A DNA stretch of 64,000 nucleotides, from contig NZ_LQIV01000001.1 of NCBI RefSeq assembly GCF_001500125.1, forward strand, positions 62,001 to 126,000. The letters run 5' to 3'. How positions within the stretch are numbered: the stretch's first letter is position 1; each line of letters opens with the position of its first letter. The stretch comes from Mycobacterium sp. IS-1742 (GTDB lineage: Bacteria; Actinomycetota; Actinomycetes; Mycobacteriales; Mycobacteriaceae). The notes beneath the pieces are model-generated. The model made no database searches. It was not told the origin of the DNA and saw only the letters and a list, made by a program, of their open reading frames with translations. Positions 1-10,031 of the stretch are shown here, in pieces. A program made the position numbers and the translations under genes.

Positions 1-624
1 CCGCCACGCGTCGTCGACGGTGGTGTAGTAGACGGTGCGGTTGTCGGCGGCCCAGGTGGCGCCCGCTCCGATACCGACGATCGTGTCGTCGTACTGCTCA
101 CCGGTGCGGAGGTCCCGGAAGCGCAGCGTGTACCGCTCGTCGCCGACGGTGTCGATGGAGTAGGCCAGGATGTTGCCGTCGATGCTCACGGTCGCCGCCC
201 CGAGCGCGAAGTACTCGTGTCCCTCCGCTTCGACGTTCTCGTCGAGCAGGACCTGCTCGCCCGGGATGGTGGTGTTCTCGTCGAGCAGCGGGGGTCTCCA
301 GTCCGCGGGATCCGTTGCAGGGCAACGGCAGTGGACCCCGTACTGCTTGCCCTCGAAGCTGCGGCCGTAGTACCACCAGTCCCCGCGCCGGGTCGGTACC
401 GACAGGTCGGTCTCCTTGGTACGAGCCTTGATCTCGTCGAAGATCTTCTGCCGCAACGCCGCAAGATGAGCCGTCCGCTCTTCGGTGTGGACGTTCTCGG
501 CCTCGAGGTGGGCGAGCACCTCGGGATCGGATTTGTCGCGCAGCCACTCGTAGTGGTCGATGAACACGTCCCCGTGGTGTTCGCGGCGGTGCTCTACCCG
601 CTTGGCCTGCGGCGGAACGGTCAT
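1..624 (-). CDS. ptrB: Oligopeptidase B (protease II), N-terminal part
   Basis: This gene runs off the left edge of the window, and only the first 208 codons are present. The ATG at 624 overlaps the purC stop (ATGA), so the two genes are probably translationally coupled. The visible protein begins [19 protein letters not shown] and continues with [20 protein letters not shown] and with [17 protein letters not shown], the opening of the beta-propeller domain of S9 prolyl-oligopeptidases such as oligopeptidase B, which cleave peptides after basic residues. The catalytic Ser-Asp-His lie beyond the window. In M. tuberculosis the gene after purC is also ptrB, where it is split in two (ptrBa/ptrBb). 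Whether this copy is intact cannot be judged here. Confidence 0.9.
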   Translation of the reverse strand, partial: MTVPPQAKRVEHRREHHGDVFIDHYEWLRDKSDPEVLAHLEAENVHTEERTAHLAALRQKIFDEIKARTKETDLSVPTRRGDWWYYGRSFEGKQYGVHCRCPATDPADWRPPLLDENTTIPGEQVLLDENVEAEGHEYFALGAATVSIDGNILAYSIDTVGDERYTLRFRDLRTGEQYDDTIVGIGAGATWAADNRTVYYTTVDDAWR

Positions 625-1514
625 GCGCTCGCCCCGATCCAGGCGGTGAAGCGCAGACCCGAGATGCGTTCGTAAGCCTCGATGTAGCGCGCCCGCGTCG
701 CGTCGACGATCTCCGCCGGAAGCGGAGGCGGCGGCTGATCTGCGGCGCGGTCCCAGCCGGAGTCCGGGCCGGTGAGCCAGTTGCGGACGAACTGCTTGTC
801 GTAGCTGGCCTGGACCTCACCCTCGCGGTAGGCGTCGGCGTACCAGTACCGCGACGAGTCGGGGGTGAACACCTCGTCGGCGAGGACGAGTTCACCGGAC
901 TGATCCACCCCGAATTCGAACTTGGTGTCGGCGATGATGATCCCCTTCGTCAGCGCGTGCTCGGCGCCCTGGGTGTAGATCTGCAGCGTGCGGTCACGCA
1001 ACTGTTCGGCCCGCTTCTCCCCGACCAGGTCGACGGTCGCGGCGTAGTCGATGTTCTCGTCGTGTGCGCCGAGTTCGGCCTTGGACGCCGGGGTGTAGAG
1101 CGGTTCGGCGAACTTGCTCGCCTCGGTGAGGCCGGCCGGCAGCGTCAGTCCGCACAGCGTGCCGTTCTTGCGGTAGTCGATCAGCCCCGAGCCGGTGAGG
1201 TACCCGCGTGCCACGCACTCGACGGGCAGCATCTCCAGCGTGCGCACCACCAGCGCGCGGCCCAGCACCTCTTCGGGGATGCGCGGGTCGTCCGGTGGGC
1301 CGGCGAGATGGTTGGGAGCGTCGATGAGGTCGAAGAAGAACACGCTCATCGCGGTGAGGATGCGGCCCTTGTCCGGGATCTGTGAGGACAGGACGTGGTC
1401 GTAGGCCGAGATGCGGTCGGTCGCGACGAACAGCAGGTGCTCGTCGTCGATGCGGTACAGCTCGCGAACCTTGCCGCTGGCAAGATGCCGGTAGTCGGAC
1501 AGAGCGGGGCGCAT
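621..1514 (-). CDS. purC: Phosphoribosylaminoimidazole-succinocarboxamide synthase (SAICAR synthase)
   Basis: PurC joins aspartate to CAIR using ATP to give SAICAR in cytosolic purine biosynthesis. The 297-residue product has the family's usual length. It shows the ATP-site stretch [14 protein letters not shown] near residues 27-40 and [13 protein letters not shown] near 98-110. It is divergent from the small membrane protein at 1546, with only 31 bp between the starts, so the two promoters must overlap. It reads into ptrB through a 4-base overlap. purB and purD lie within 9 kb, an arrangement shared with M. tuberculosis (Rv0772, Rv0777, Rv0780). Confidence 0.97.
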   Translation of the reverse strand: MRPALSDYRHLASGKVRELYRIDDEHLLFVATDRISAYDHVLSSQIPDKGRILTAMSVFFFDLIDAPNHLAGPPDDPRIPEEVLGRALVVRTLEMLPVECVARGYLTGSGLIDYRKNGTLCGLTLPAGLTEASKFAEPLYTPASKAELGAHDENIDYAATVDLVGEKRAEQLRDRTLQIYTQGAEHALTKGIIIADTKFEFGVDQSGELVLADEVFTPDSSRYWYADAYREGEVQASYDKQFVRNWLTGPDSGWDRAADQPPPPLPAEIVDATRARYIEAYERISGLRFTAWIGASA

Positions 1515-1545
1515 CGGGTCAGCCTATCGGGCAGCATCTACACAC

Positions 1546-2163
1546 ATGACTTCGCGGTTTGTGCCCTACGCCACCACCCCCGGCCGACTCTTCGGACAGC
1601 TGATCAGCGACATCGTCATCGCGGTGTGGGTGTTGATCTGGCTGTTCGTCGGGATGGCCGTGCACTCGGCGGTGGCGACCATCGCGCAGGTGGGTCGCCA
1701 GGTGGAGGACGGGGCGAACGGCATCGCCGACAACCTCGAGTCGGCGGGAGACCAGACCAACGACGTGCCGCTGCTCGGCGACGCGCTGCGCGGTCCGCTC
1801 AACGCGGCGGGCGAGGCCGCACTCGACATCGCCAACGCCGGCCACAACCTCGACACCACCGCCTCGTGGCTGGCGTGGGTGCTCGCGCTGGCGGTCGCGT
1901 CGCCGCCGATCCTGGCGGTCGCGATGCCGTGGGTGTTCCTGCGGGTCCGGTTCGTGCGCCGCAAGTGGACCGCGATCACGCTGGCCGCCACGCCTGCGGG
2001 TCAGCAGTTGCTGGCCTTGCGGGCGTTGGCCAACCGCCCGCTGACCAAACTGGTCAGCGTCGACGCCGACCCGGTCGGGGCGTGGCGCAATCAGGACGTC
2101 TCGGCGATCCGCGGGCTGGCGTCGCTGGAACTGCGGGCCGCAGGGATCGCCCGCCACCTCTGA
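1546..2163 (+). CDS. Conserved membrane protein, Rv0779c-like
   Basis: This 205-residue protein has one strong hydrophobic segment near residues 20-43 and a second near 105-128, followed by a basic stretch (RVRFVRRKW). The region between them, rich in Asp and Gly, is predicted to be extracytoplasmic, so it looks like a two-span membrane protein with a cytosolic C-terminus. Function is unknown. By position (between cyp126 and purC, opposite in orientation to both) it corresponds to Rv0779c. It converges on cyp126, and a strong inverted repeat separates the two genes. Confidence 0.8.
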   Translation: MTSRFVPYATTPGRLFGQLISDIVIAVWVLIWLFVGMAVHSAVATIAQVGRQVEDGANGIADNLESAGDQTNDVPLLGDALRGPLNAAGEAALDIANAGHNLDTTASWLAWVLALAVASPPILAVAMPWVFLRVRFVRRKWTAITLAATPAGQQLLALRALANRPLTKLVSVDADPVGAWRNQDVSAIRGLASLELRAAGIARHL

Positions 2164-2177
2164 CCGGGTGCAGCCGT

Positions 2178-2234
2178 CGAGTGTCGGGTTGTGTCACGCC
2201 TTCGGAGGGATCGCGTGACAGAACCCGACACTCG
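2178..2234. terminator. Inverted repeat between convergent genes (bidirectional terminator-like)
   Basis: Arms 2178-2199 and 2213-2234 are 22 bp long with a single mismatch. They begin CGAGTGTCGGG and end CCCGACACTCG, around a 13 bp loop. The element fills the gap between the stop of the 1546 gene and the stop of cyp126, as expected of a two-way terminator. There is no T-tract. Its outer arm (CGAGTGT) resembles the repeats at 24682, 37640, 61305 and 62223. Confidence 0.75.
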
Positions 2235-2252
2235 CACGAATCCGCGCCGGGA

Positions 2253-3470
2253 TCACCGCAGTTCGACCACCATGTGCCGGATCCCGGTGTGCCGATTGCT
2301 GCGCGCCCATTCGACCGGCGCGACCAGCCGCACCGACGTGAACCGCGAGAGCAGCTCCTCGAACAGCACCCGCAGTTCGAGCCGCGCGAGGTTGGCGCCC
2401 AGGCAGTAGTGCACACCCTGGCCGAATCCCAGGTGCGGATTGGGTTTTCGCCCGATGTCGAACACGTCGGGGTCCGCGAACACCGCGGCGTCCCGGTTCG
2501 CCGACCCCTCCCAGACGAGCACCTTCTGCCCTGTCAGCACCCGGTTCCCGGCGAGTTCGGTGTCACGGGTCGCGGTGCGACGCTTCGACGGTGACGGCGA
2601 CGTCCAGCGCACCATCTCCTCGATCGCGGTCGGCAGCAGCGACGAGTCGGCGCGCAGCGCGTCGAACGCGGCCGGATTCTCCATCAGCGCGAGCAGACCG
2701 CCGGCGATCGCATTGCGCGTGGTCTCCGCGCCTGCGCTGAACAGCAGATAGAAGAACAGGTACAGCTCGGCGTCGGACAGCCACGATTCGGCGGCGACCA
2801 CCGACAGCATGTCGTCGCCGGGTTCGGCGCGCTTGCGCGCCACCAGGTCCGAGCCGTACGCGTACATGCGGGATCCGGCGTCCTCCACCGTCAACCGGTC
2901 GATGGAGGCCTTGCGCGAACCGCGGAAGTCGAAACCCGGCTCGACGGCCTCGAACAGCCAGTGCCGGTCGTCCTCCGGGACACCGAGCAGGATGCAGATC
3001 ATCTGCATGGGCAGTTCGGCGGCGACCTGCGGCAGGAAGTCGAACGCCTCACCGTCGGCGACCTCGTCGAGCAGTGTCCTGGCCCGCTGCCGCAGATCGT
3101 CCTCCACGCGCGCGATCATGCGCGGGGTCAGACCCGAGTTCACCAGGCGGCGGATCTGTGAATGCCGCGGGTCGTCCATCATGTTGAGCACCTGACCGGC
3201 GATCGGCAGATCCTGGAGCAGGGTGCCGCCGTAGGGCCGTTCACCGCCGGTCACCGACGAGTACGTGTCCTCATCCCGCAGCACGGCAAGGGTTTCGGCG
3301 TACGTCGCGACCGACCAGAAGCCCTCCCCGTCGGGTGTGTGCTCGGTGGGTTCGTGCCAGTACACCGGCGCATCGCGGCGGTGGAGCGCGAACAGGTCGT
3401 GGGGGAACCCGTCCGCGAAGTTGTCCAGATCGGTGAAGTCGATCTGCGACAGCTCCGCCGCACGCGTCAC
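2253..3470 (-). CDS. cyp126: Cytochrome P450, CYP126 type
   Basis: This is a 405-residue P450 with the I-helix motif SAGAETTR and the haem-binding loop [12 protein letters not shown], with cysteine at about residue 356. The protein is soluble, as bacterial P450s are, and would need a ferredoxin and a reductase supplied from elsewhere. The start ATG at 3470 overlaps the purB stop (ATGA), so it is the second gene of a purB-cyp126 pair, matching Rv0777-Rv0778. The CYP126 assignment rests mainly on this conserved neighbourhood. The natural substrate is not established. Confidence 0.88.
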   Translation of the reverse strand: MTRAAELSQIDFTDLDNFADGFPHDLFALHRRDAPVYWHEPTEHTPDGEGFWSVATYAETLAVLRDEDTYSSVTGGERPYGGTLLQDLPIAGQVLNMMDDPRHSQIRRLVNSGLTPRMIARVEDDLRQRARTLLDEVADGEAFDFLPQVAAELPMQMICILLGVPEDDRHWLFEAVEPGFDFRGSRKASIDRLTVEDAGSRMYAYGSDLVARKRAEPGDDMLSVVAAESWLSDAELYLFFYLLFSAGAETTRNAIAGGLLALMENPAAFDALRADSSLLPTAIEEMVRWTSPSPSKRRTATRDTELAGNRVLTGQKVLVWEGSANRDAAVFADPDVFDIGRKPNPHLGFGQGVHYCLGANLARLELRVLFEELLSRFTSVRLVAPVEWARSNRHTGIRHMVVELR

Positions 3471-4891
3471 AGGATGGCGCCCGAGGTGTACTTGGCGGCA
3501 TCCGGATACCGGCCGACGAGTTCGTCGACCGCCTCGACGACGCGGTCCACCTGGTCACCGGCGGCCCCGCTGAACGCCTGCTTGTCCGCGAGCGCGTCCT
3601 CGAGCGCCACGCGGTCGAGCGGCAGGCGTGGATCGGCGGCCAGCCGGTCGAGCAGGTCGGGCTCCTGCCCCTTCTCCCGCATGGCCAGGGCGACGGCCAC
3701 CGCGTGTTCCTTGATTACCTCGTGCGCGGTCTCGCGGCCGACCCCGGCCCGAACGGCGGCGATGAGGATGCGGGTGGTGGCCAGGAACGGCAGGTAGCGG
3801 TCGAGTTCGCGCTGGATGACGGCCGGGTAGGCGCCGAACTCGTCGAGCACGGTCAGGAACGTCTCGGTCTGCCCGTCGATCGCGAAGAACGCGTCGGGCA
3901 GCGCCACCCGTCGCACCACCGAGCAGAACACGTCGCCTTCGTTCCACTGCGCGCCGGCCAGTTCGGCGGCCATCGAGCCGTAGCCGCGCAGCACCACCTG
4001 CAGGCCGTTGACGCGTTCACACGACCGGGTGTTCATCTTGTGGGGCATGGCCGAGGATCCGACCTGGCCGGGTGCGAACCCCTCGGTCACCAGTTCGTGG
4101 CCGGCCATCAGCCGGATGGTGTGCGCCAGCGAGGACGGACCCGCGCCGAGCTGCACCAGGGCGGAGACGACGTCGTGGTCGAGCGAACGCGGGTACACCT
4201 GGCCGACGCTGGTGAAAACGTCTCGGAATCCGAGGAATTCGGCGACGCGCCGCTCGAGGTCGGCCAGTTTGCCGGTGTCCCCGCCGAACAGGTCGAGCAT
4301 GTCCTGCGCGGTGCCCATCGGCCCCTTGATGCCGCGCAGCGGGTAACGCGCGATCAACTCTTCGACCCGCCCGAGCGCGAGCAGGGTCTCCTCGGCGGCG
4401 GAGGCGAACCGCTTGCCCAGTGTGGTGGCCTGCGCGGCGACGTTGTGGCTGCGGCCCGCCATCACCAGGTCGCGGTAGCTGACTGCCCGCTCGGCGAGCC
4501 GCGCGACCACCGCCACGCCGTGGGCGTGCACGAGCTCCAGTGAGCGGCGGATCTGCAGTTGTTCGACGTTCTCGGTGAGGTCGCGGCTGGTCATGCCCTT
4601 GTGCACGTGCTCGTGCCCGGCCAGCGCGTTGAACTCCTCGATGCGGGCCTTGACGTCGTGGCGGGTGACCCGTTCGCGCGCCGCGATCGACGCCAGGTCC
4701 ACCTGTTCGAGAACGCGTTCGTAGTCGCCGATCACGCCGTCGGGCACGTCGACGCCGAGCTCTGTCTGGGCGCGCAGCACCGCCAGCCACAGCCGGCGCT
4801 CGGCGACGATCTTCGCTTCCGGCGACCAGATCGCCCGCATCTCCTCGCTGGCGTAGCGGTTGGCCAGCACGTTCGGGATCGTCACAGACAC
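3467..4891 (-). CDS. purB: Adenylosuccinate lyase
   Basis: PurB removes fumarate from SAICAR and from adenylosuccinate, serving two steps of purine synthesis. The 474-residue product carries the fumarase/aspartase-superfamily signature [10 protein letters not shown], with the catalytic serine loop, and the N-terminal substrate motif [12 protein letters not shown]. Length matches mycobacterial PurB. It is followed directly by cyp126 with a 4-base overlap. Upstream it faces the divergent DUF429 gene, 34 bp away from that gene's preferred GTG start. Confidence 0.97.
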   Translation of the reverse strand: MSVTIPNVLANRYASEEMRAIWSPEAKIVAERRLWLAVLRAQTELGVDVPDGVIGDYERVLEQVDLASIAARERVTRHDVKARIEEFNALAGHEHVHKGMTSRDLTENVEQLQIRRSLELVHAHGVAVVARLAERAVSYRDLVMAGRSHNVAAQATTLGKRFASAAEETLLALGRVEELIARYPLRGIKGPMGTAQDMLDLFGGDTGKLADLERRVAEFLGFRDVFTSVGQVYPRSLDHDVVSALVQLGAGPSSLAHTIRLMAGHELVTEGFAPGQVGSSAMPHKMNTRSCERVNGLQVVLRGYGSMAAELAGAQWNEGDVFCSVVRRVALPDAFFAIDGQTETFLTVLDEFGAYPAVIQRELDRYLPFLATTRILIAAVRAGVGRETAHEVIKEHAVAVALAMREKGQEPDLLDRLAADPRLPLDRVALEDALADKQAFSGAAGDQVDRVVEAVDELVGRYPDAAKYTSGAIL

Positions 4892-4925
4892 ACAGCTTAC
4901 GGCGCGGATCGGGCAGGCTGGTCAC

Positions 4926-5654
4926 GTGTACTTCGTCGGGATCGACCTCGCGTGGGGTGAGCGCAGTCCCACCGGCGTTGCGGTCGCCGACTCCGGCGGC
5001 AGGCTGGTGCACCTGTCGGCCGCGACGACCGACGACGACATCCTGGCCCGCCTCGGGCCCTACACCGCCGGTGAGTGCCTGCTGGCGATCGACGCTCCCC
5101 TGGTCGTGACGAACCCGAGCGGGAACCGGCCGTGCGAGGCGGCGCTCAACCGCGACTTCCGCGCCTTCGAGGCCGGTTGCCACCCGTCGAACACCGGCCA
5201 TCCCTGGTTCGCCGCGGGCAGCCGCGGCGCCCGGTTGGCCGCGGCGCTGGACCGGCCCGCCGTCGAGGTCTATCCGCACGCCGCGACGGTGGCACTGTTC
5301 GGGTTGCCGAAGACGTTGAAGTACAAGCAGAAACCCGGACGCGACGTGGCGCAGTTGCGGGGCGAACTGCTCCGGCTGATGTCCCTGGTCGAATCGCTCG
5401 CCGCGGCCGACCCGCCGCTCGACGTGGCGGGCGACGCGACGTGGCGCACGCTGCGGACAGCCGTGCAGGCGGCGACGCGCAAGTCCGAACTGCGGCGGGC
5501 CGAGGACCCGGTCGACGCGGTCGTCTGCGCCTACGTCGCGCTGTACGCCACCCGCCGACCGGCCGACGTGACCACCTACGGCGACGACACCACCGGCTCG
5601 ATCGTGACGCCGACGCTCAGTCCGACCGCTCCGCCAGGTGGGTCGGGTCGGTGA
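4926..5654 (+). CDS. DUF429 family protein (predicted RNase H-fold nuclease)
   Basis: This protein of about 242 residues opens with VYFVGIDLAWGE and has the second acidic motif LAIDAPLVV and a C-terminal DPVDAVVCAYVA motif. These three conserved aspartates are typical of DUF429, a family predicted to have an RNase H-like fold. I chose GTG 4926 because the family begins a few residues before GIDLAW; an in-frame ATG at 4860 would extend the gene into purB. It corresponds in position to Rv0776c. Its 3' end overlaps the convergent permease gene by 38 bp. Biochemical function is unproven. Confidence 0.8.
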   Translation: MYFVGIDLAWGERSPTGVAVADSGGRLVHLSAATTDDDILARLGPYTAGECLLAIDAPLVVTNPSGNRPCEAALNRDFRAFEAGCHPSNTGHPWFAAGSRGARLAAALDRPAVEVYPHAATVALFGLPKTLKYKQKPGRDVAQLRGELLRLMSLVESLAAADPPLDVAGDATWRTLRTAVQAATRKSELRRAEDPVDAVVCAYVALYATRRPADVTTYGDDTTGSIVTPTLSPTAPPGGSGR

Positions 5655-7041
5655 TCCCGGCGTCGGGGATGCCGAGCCTGCGGTTGATCAGCCTGTTGAT
5701 GAAGAAGAGCACGATCCCGATCGCGACGAGGATCAGCGCCACGTAGTACTGCTGGGCGGAGCGGCCGGAGAAGGGCAGCACCAGATACAGCGACGCGATG
5801 AAGCCGATGATCGGCAACACCGTGGGCGTCGTGAAGTGCCCGCCACCGGCCTTCACGTCGCGCCGCAGTCGCAGCACCGCGACGTTGACGACGGCGAACA
5901 CCGCCAGCAGCAGCAACGACGTCGTGCCCCCGAGCACCGAGATGGCACTGCTGCTGGCGAACACGCTCACGTAGAAGATGAGGCCGAACGCGATCAGCGT
6001 GGTGAACACGATGGCCACCCAGGGCGTCAGCCGCCGGGGGTGGACGGTGCCCAGAACCGGCGGCAGCACGTGCTGTCGGGCCATCCCGTAGATCAGCCGG
6101 CTGGCCATCAGCATGTTGATCAACGCGGTGTTGGAGACCGCGAACATCGAGATGAAGGGGAAGAGGTCGTCGATCGGCAGGCTGGGCGCCCCGGCCTTGA
6201 CCACCTCGACCAACGGGGTGTCGCTCTCGGCGAGTTCGCCGACGGGCACCAGCGCCACCGCGACGACGGCGACGAGCATGTAGACGATGCCGGCGATGGT
6301 CAGCCCGGAGAGCAGCACCTTCGGGAAGGTCTTGGCCGGATCCTTGGTCTCCTCGGCCATGTTCACCGAATCCTCGAAGCCGACCATCGCGAAGAACGCG
6401 AGGGAGGTCGCGGCGGTGACGGCCATGAACGCGTTCTTGTCGTCGTCGGTGTCAAAGGCCACGACGCGGGAGAAGTCGACGTCTCCGCCGCGGGTGAACG
6501 CCCACAGGCCCACGAAGAGGACGAGCATGAGGCCGGTGGCCTCGATGATGGTCAGGACGACGTTGAGTTTGATGCTCTCGCCGACGCCCCGGAAGTTCAC
6601 CGCCGCCAGGATGGCCATGAACCCGAGGGCGACGGCGGCCACACCTCCGGTGCCCCAGTCGAGGCCGAAGCCCTCGATGAGGTTGGCACCGAAGAACCGT
6701 GATGCGGTCGAGGCCGACGTGATGCCCGAGCACATCACCACGAAGGCGACCAGGAACGTGATGAACTGCAGTCCGAAAGCCTTGTGCGCGTAGAGCGCAG
6801 CCCCGGCCGCCTGCGGATACTTGGTGACCAGCTCGAGGTAGCTGAACGCGGTGACGGTGGCGATGAGGAAGGCCACCAGGAACGGAAGCCACGCTGCCCC
6901 ACCGACTTCGGCGGCCACGTCACCGGTCAGCGCGTAGACGCCGGTGCCGAGGATGTCGCCGACGACGAACAACAGCAGCAGCCCGGGGCCCATCACCCGG
7001 CGTAGCTCGGGCTGCTCCCTGACCGTGTCTGGCTGGCTCAT
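5617..7041 (-). CDS. APC superfamily amino-acid permease
   Basis: This 474-residue integral membrane protein has about 12 to 13 hydrophobic segments, starting with LLLFVVGDILGTGVYALTGD. The GTGVYAL segment is the unwound TM1 substrate motif of APC amino-acid/polyamine permeases. The start at 7041 (MSQPDTV) is favoured because GGAGGA lies just upstream; an in-frame ATG at 7056 is less likely. The TetR gene lies directly upstream on the same strand, 91 bp away, so it may regulate this permease. Substrate cannot be inferred. It has no counterpart at this spot in the M. tuberculosis order, so it may be a lineage-specific insertion. Confidence 0.9.
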   Translation of the reverse strand: MSQPDTVREQPELRRVMGPGLLLLFVVGDILGTGVYALTGDVAAEVGGAAWLPFLVAFLIATVTAFSYLELVTKYPQAAGAALYAHKAFGLQFITFLVAFVVMCSGITSASTASRFFGANLIEGFGLDWGTGGVAAVALGFMAILAAVNFRGVGESIKLNVVLTIIEATGLMLVLFVGLWAFTRGGDVDFSRVVAFDTDDDKNAFMAVTAATSLAFFAMVGFEDSVNMAEETKDPAKTFPKVLLSGLTIAGIVYMLVAVVAVALVPVGELAESDTPLVEVVKAGAPSLPIDDLFPFISMFAVSNTALINMLMASRLIYGMARQHVLPPVLGTVHPRRLTPWVAIVFTTLIAFGLIFYVSVFASSSAISVLGGTTSLLLLAVFAVVNVAVLRLRRDVKAGGGHFTTPTVLPIIGFIASLYLVLPFSGRSAQQYYVALILVAIGIVLFFINRLINRRLGIPDAGITDPTHLAERSD

Positions 7042-7132
7042 GCGCTCCTCCGTCACTGTTGCTCGGTCATCATCATCGGGCAGCGACGACCTCGTCGCAG
7101 CATCATTGCCGCAATCGTTGCCGGGTGCGCGC

Positions 7133-7747
7133 TCACCCCACCGGGGCGAGGACGTCGATGACGTCGATCAGGGTGGCCCGTGCGGTCGCGCGCGGACCGT
7201 CCCCGTCACCGACCAGGGCGGCGACCACGGCGCCGTCGACGGCGCAGACGAGTGCGGTGAGGAAATCCGCGCGCACCGTCCGGCCGGAGCGTTCCATCAC
7301 CGCGACCACCGCATCGGTGCGCTGCCGCAGGATGCGCCGCTGGACGTCGCGCAGCGCGGGCTGGCGGGCGCACGCGATGTAGCGCTCGTAGCGGGAGATC
7401 AACTCCTCGCTGCCGCGGGCCCCGGGTGCGTCGTCACCGAGTAACAGATCCACCAACACATCCGCGGTGGATTCCGCGCCGCGACGGCGCCGCGACAACG
7501 CCGCCACCCGTTCCTGCAGGCGCTCGGCCTCCCGGGTTCCCTCGTACTCGACGGCCTTGACGATCAGGTCGTCCAGCGACGAGAAGTAGTACGTCGTCGA
7601 CGCCAGCGGCAGCCCCGCCCGGCGCGCGACCGCGCGGTGCCGGACGGCGTCGAATCCCCCTTCACACAGCAGATCAGCGGCCGCGCTGACCAGCGCGTAC
7701 CGCCTGCGTTCCCCCTTGGGAGTGACTGCTGCCGTCACGGTTAGCAT
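7133..7747 (-). CDS. TetR family transcriptional regulator (Rv0775-like)
   Basis: This is a regulator of about 204 residues. The N-terminal helix-turn-helix spans roughly residues 15-55 (ALVSAAADLLCEGGFDAVRHRAV, then LPLASTTYYFSSLDDLI), the TetR DNA-binding domain. The C-terminal ligand domain is poorly conserved. ATG 7747 is taken as start, and GTG 7759 is an alternative. It is divergent from the exported esterase at 7848 and upstream of the permease, so either could be its target. A small inverted repeat, GCGACG-N4-CGTCGC at 7083-7098, lies between its stop and the permease start. Confidence 0.88.
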   Translation of the reverse strand: MLTVTAAVTPKGERRRYALVSAAADLLCEGGFDAVRHRAVARRAGLPLASTTYYFSSLDDLIVKAVEYEGTREAERLQERVAALSRRRRGAESTADVLVDLLLGDDAPGARGSEELISRYERYIACARQPALRDVQRRILRQRTDAVVAVMERSGRTVRADFLTALVCAVDGAVVAALVGDGDGPRATARATLIDVIDVLAPVG

Positions 7748-7847
7748 GCTGCCAGCCACCCGGGTTGGGCATCGTCGTTTCGCGCAAACCCCAGGCTTTC
7801 TTCAGGCAGGGCGACCGCGGGCCGGGCCGCGCTGTTCCGGTGGCAAG

Positions 7848-8672
7848 ATGGCCGCCATGTCCGCGTCCCTGAGTCGTCGCGCCGCCCTGCGCCTCGCCGC
7901 GGGTGCCGCCGCGGGCGCGGCCGGTGCCCACGCGCTGGCCGCGGCCGCCCCCGCCGCGGCGTCCCCCACCTACCGCGCCGGGTCGTTCGTCTCGGCCGCC
8001 CGCGGTGGCGTCGAGACCAACTGGGCGATCGCCCGGCCACCCGGCCAGACGACTGCGCTACATCCGGTGATCGCGCTGCACGGCAAGGGCGCCGACGCGG
8101 CCCAGGTGATGGCGGGCGGGGTCGAGCGTGGTCTGGCGGAAGCGGTCGCCGCCGGGCTCCCGCCGTTCGCGGTCGTGGCCGTCGACGGCGGCGGAAGTTA
8201 TTGGCACAGACGGGCTTCCGGGGAGGATTCCGGGGCCATGGTGCTCGACGAGCTGATCCCCATGCTCGACGGCGAGGGCCTCGACACGTCGCGGGTCGGG
8301 TTCCTCGGCTGGTCGATGGGCGGGTACGGAGCCCTGCTGCTGGGCGCCAGGCTGGGGCCCGAGCGCACCGCGGCGATCTGCGCGGTCAGCCCGGCGCTGT
8401 GGACGTCGGCGGGTGCGAGTGCTCCCGGTGCGTTCGACGGCGCCGACGACTACGCCGCCAACAGTGTCTGGGGCCGTCCGGAGCTGGCGTCGATCCCGAT
8501 CCGGATCGACTGCGGCACATCGGATCCGTTCTACTCGGCGACCGAGCAGTTCATCGCGCAGCTGCCGAATCCACCGGCAGGCGGGTTCTCCCCCGGCGGG
8601 CACGACGTCGGGTTCTGGAGTGCGCAGCTGCCCGCGGAGATCACGTGGATGGCGCCTCTCGTCAGCGCTTAG
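7848..8672 (+). CDS. Exported alpha/beta-hydrolase esterase (Rv0774c-like)
   Basis: This 274-residue secreted hydrolase has a twin-arginine type N-terminus: SRRAALR at residues 9-15, then an alanine-rich hydrophobic stretch and a likely cleavage site before PTYRAG. The nucleophile elbow is GWSMGG (Ser at about 156), with DCGTSDP supplying a probable Asp and GGHDVGFW the His. This is the esterase D/antigen 85-like fold and corresponds to Rv0774c. Its TAG stop overlaps the convergent purD stop by two bases. ATG 7857 is an equally possible start. Confidence 0.88.
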   Translation: MAAMSASLSRRAALRLAAGAAAGAAGAHALAAAAPAAASPTYRAGSFVSAARGGVETNWAIARPPGQTTALHPVIALHGKGADAAQVMAGGVERGLAEAVAAGLPPFAVVAVDGGGSYWHRRASGEDSGAMVLDELIPMLDGEGLDTSRVGFLGWSMGGYGALLLGARLGPERTAAICAVSPALWTSAGASAPGAFDGADDYAANSVWGRPELASIPIRIDCGTSDPFYSATEQFIAQLPNPPAGGFSPGGHDVGFWSAQLPAEITWMAPLVSA

Positions 8673-9937
8673 ACGCTGATCCTGCCTTCGGCAGCCGCCT
8701 GCCCGATGTCGCTGCGGAAGTGGCTGCCGGGCAGGCGGATCGAGGACAGCGTCGAGTACGCGGCGGCCCTGGCGGCGTCGAGGTCGGCGCCGGTGCCCAC
8801 CACTGACAGCACCCGGCCGCCCGACGACACGGTGGCGCCGTCGTCGCGGCGGGCGGTGCCTGCGTGCAGGACGCCGTCGGCGTCGGCGCCGGTGATCACG
8901 TCACCGACGCGGGGCCGTCCGGGATAGTTCTCGGCGGCCACGACCACTGTCACGGCGGCGCCGTCGCGCCACTGCAGGTCCGGGAACTCCGCGAGCCGCC
9001 CGGTCGCCGCCGCGTGCAGGAGCTGTCCGAGCGGGGACTCGAGCAGCGCCAGCACCGACTGCGTCTCCGGGTCGCCGAAGCGGCAGTTGAACTCGACGAC
9101 GGCCGGTCCGCGCGACGTGATCGCCAGGCCGGCGTACAGCAGGCCGGAGAACGGACTACCCCGGTGAACGAGCTCCGCGGCAACGGGTTTGACGATCTCG
9201 TCGACGATCCGGGTGTAGACCTCGCCGGGCAGCCACGGCAGCGGGGCGTAGGCGCCCATACCGCCGGTGTTGGGCCCGGTGTCGCCGTCACCGACGCGTT
9301 TGAAGTCCTGGGCAGCCAGCAGCGGCACCACGGTCTCGCCGTCGACGACGCAGAACAGCGACACCTCGGGACCGTCCAGGAACGACTCGAGCAGAACCGG
9401 GTGGCCGGAGTCGAGCAGGCCTGCGGCGTGGGCTCGGGCCGCGTCGCGGTCGGCGGTCACCACCACACCCTTGCCCGCGGCGAGTCCGTCGTCCTTCACC
9501 ACCCACGCGGCCTCGCCGGCGGGTGGGCCGAAGCGGTCGAGCGCGGCGTCGAGGTGGCCGGGGTTGTCGACGATCTCGCTGGCCGCGGTGCGCACCCCGG
9601 CGGCGTTCATCACGTCCTTGGCGAAGGCCTTCGAACCCTCGATGCGGGCCGCGTCGCGGCTGGGGCCGAAGCACGCGATCCCGGCGGCGCGCACGGCGTC
9701 GGCGACGCCCAGCACCAGCGGCACCTCGGGTCCGATGACCACCAGGTCTGCGCCGACCCGGCGGGCGAGGTCGGCGACGGCCTCACCCGAGGTGATGTCG
9801 ACGTCGTGTTGTTCGGCGAGCGCGGCCGTGCCCGGGTTGCCCGGCGCCACCGCCAGCGCCTCGACCTCGGGGTCGCGGCGCAACGCCAGCAGCAGGGCAT
9901 GTTCACGGGCACCGGATCCGATTACCAGGACGCGCAC
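8669..9937 (-). CDS. purD: Phosphoribosylamine-glycine ligase (GAR synthetase)
   Basis: PurD couples phosphoribosylamine to glycine with ATP, the second step of purine synthesis. The 422-residue sequence shows the N-terminal [13 protein letters not shown], the ATP-grasp region [16 protein letters not shown] and the signature [11 protein letters not shown]. All three purine genes of the window (C, B, D) lie on the minus strand but are not contiguous. The 3' end collides with the esterase gene at overlapping stop codons. Confidence 0.97.
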   Translation of the reverse strand: MRVLVIGSGAREHALLLALRRDPEVEALAVAPGNPGTAALAEQHDVDITSGEAVADLARRVGADLVVIGPEVPLVLGVADAVRAAGIACFGPSRDAARIEGSKAFAKDVMNAAGVRTAASEIVDNPGHLDAALDRFGPPAGEAAWVVKDDGLAAGKGVVVTADRDAARAHAAGLLDSGHPVLLESFLDGPEVSLFCVVDGETVVPLLAAQDFKRVGDGDTGPNTGGMGAYAPLPWLPGEVYTRIVDEIVKPVAAELVHRGSPFSGLLYAGLAITSRGPAVVEFNCRFGDPETQSVLALLESPLGQLLHAAATGRLAEFPDLQWRDGAAVTVVVAAENYPGRPRVGDVITGADADGVLHAGTARRDDGATVSSGGRVLSVVGTGADLDAARAAAYSTLSSIRLPGSHFRSDIGQAAAEGRISV

Positions 9938-10031
9938 ATGTGCACCCTAAACCCCGAGCCGGGCATACAGATCACGACAGAGTGTATGGTCGTCGGTGAG
10001 CGTGTTCAGCGTCACATGAGAGGCGGCCATC

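Noticed and set aside
7083..7098. GCGACG-N4-CGTCGC as a TetR operator for the permease
   Set aside because: Six-bp arms of a sequence common in GC-rich DNA, with no second copy near the esterase promoter; too weak to list as a feature.
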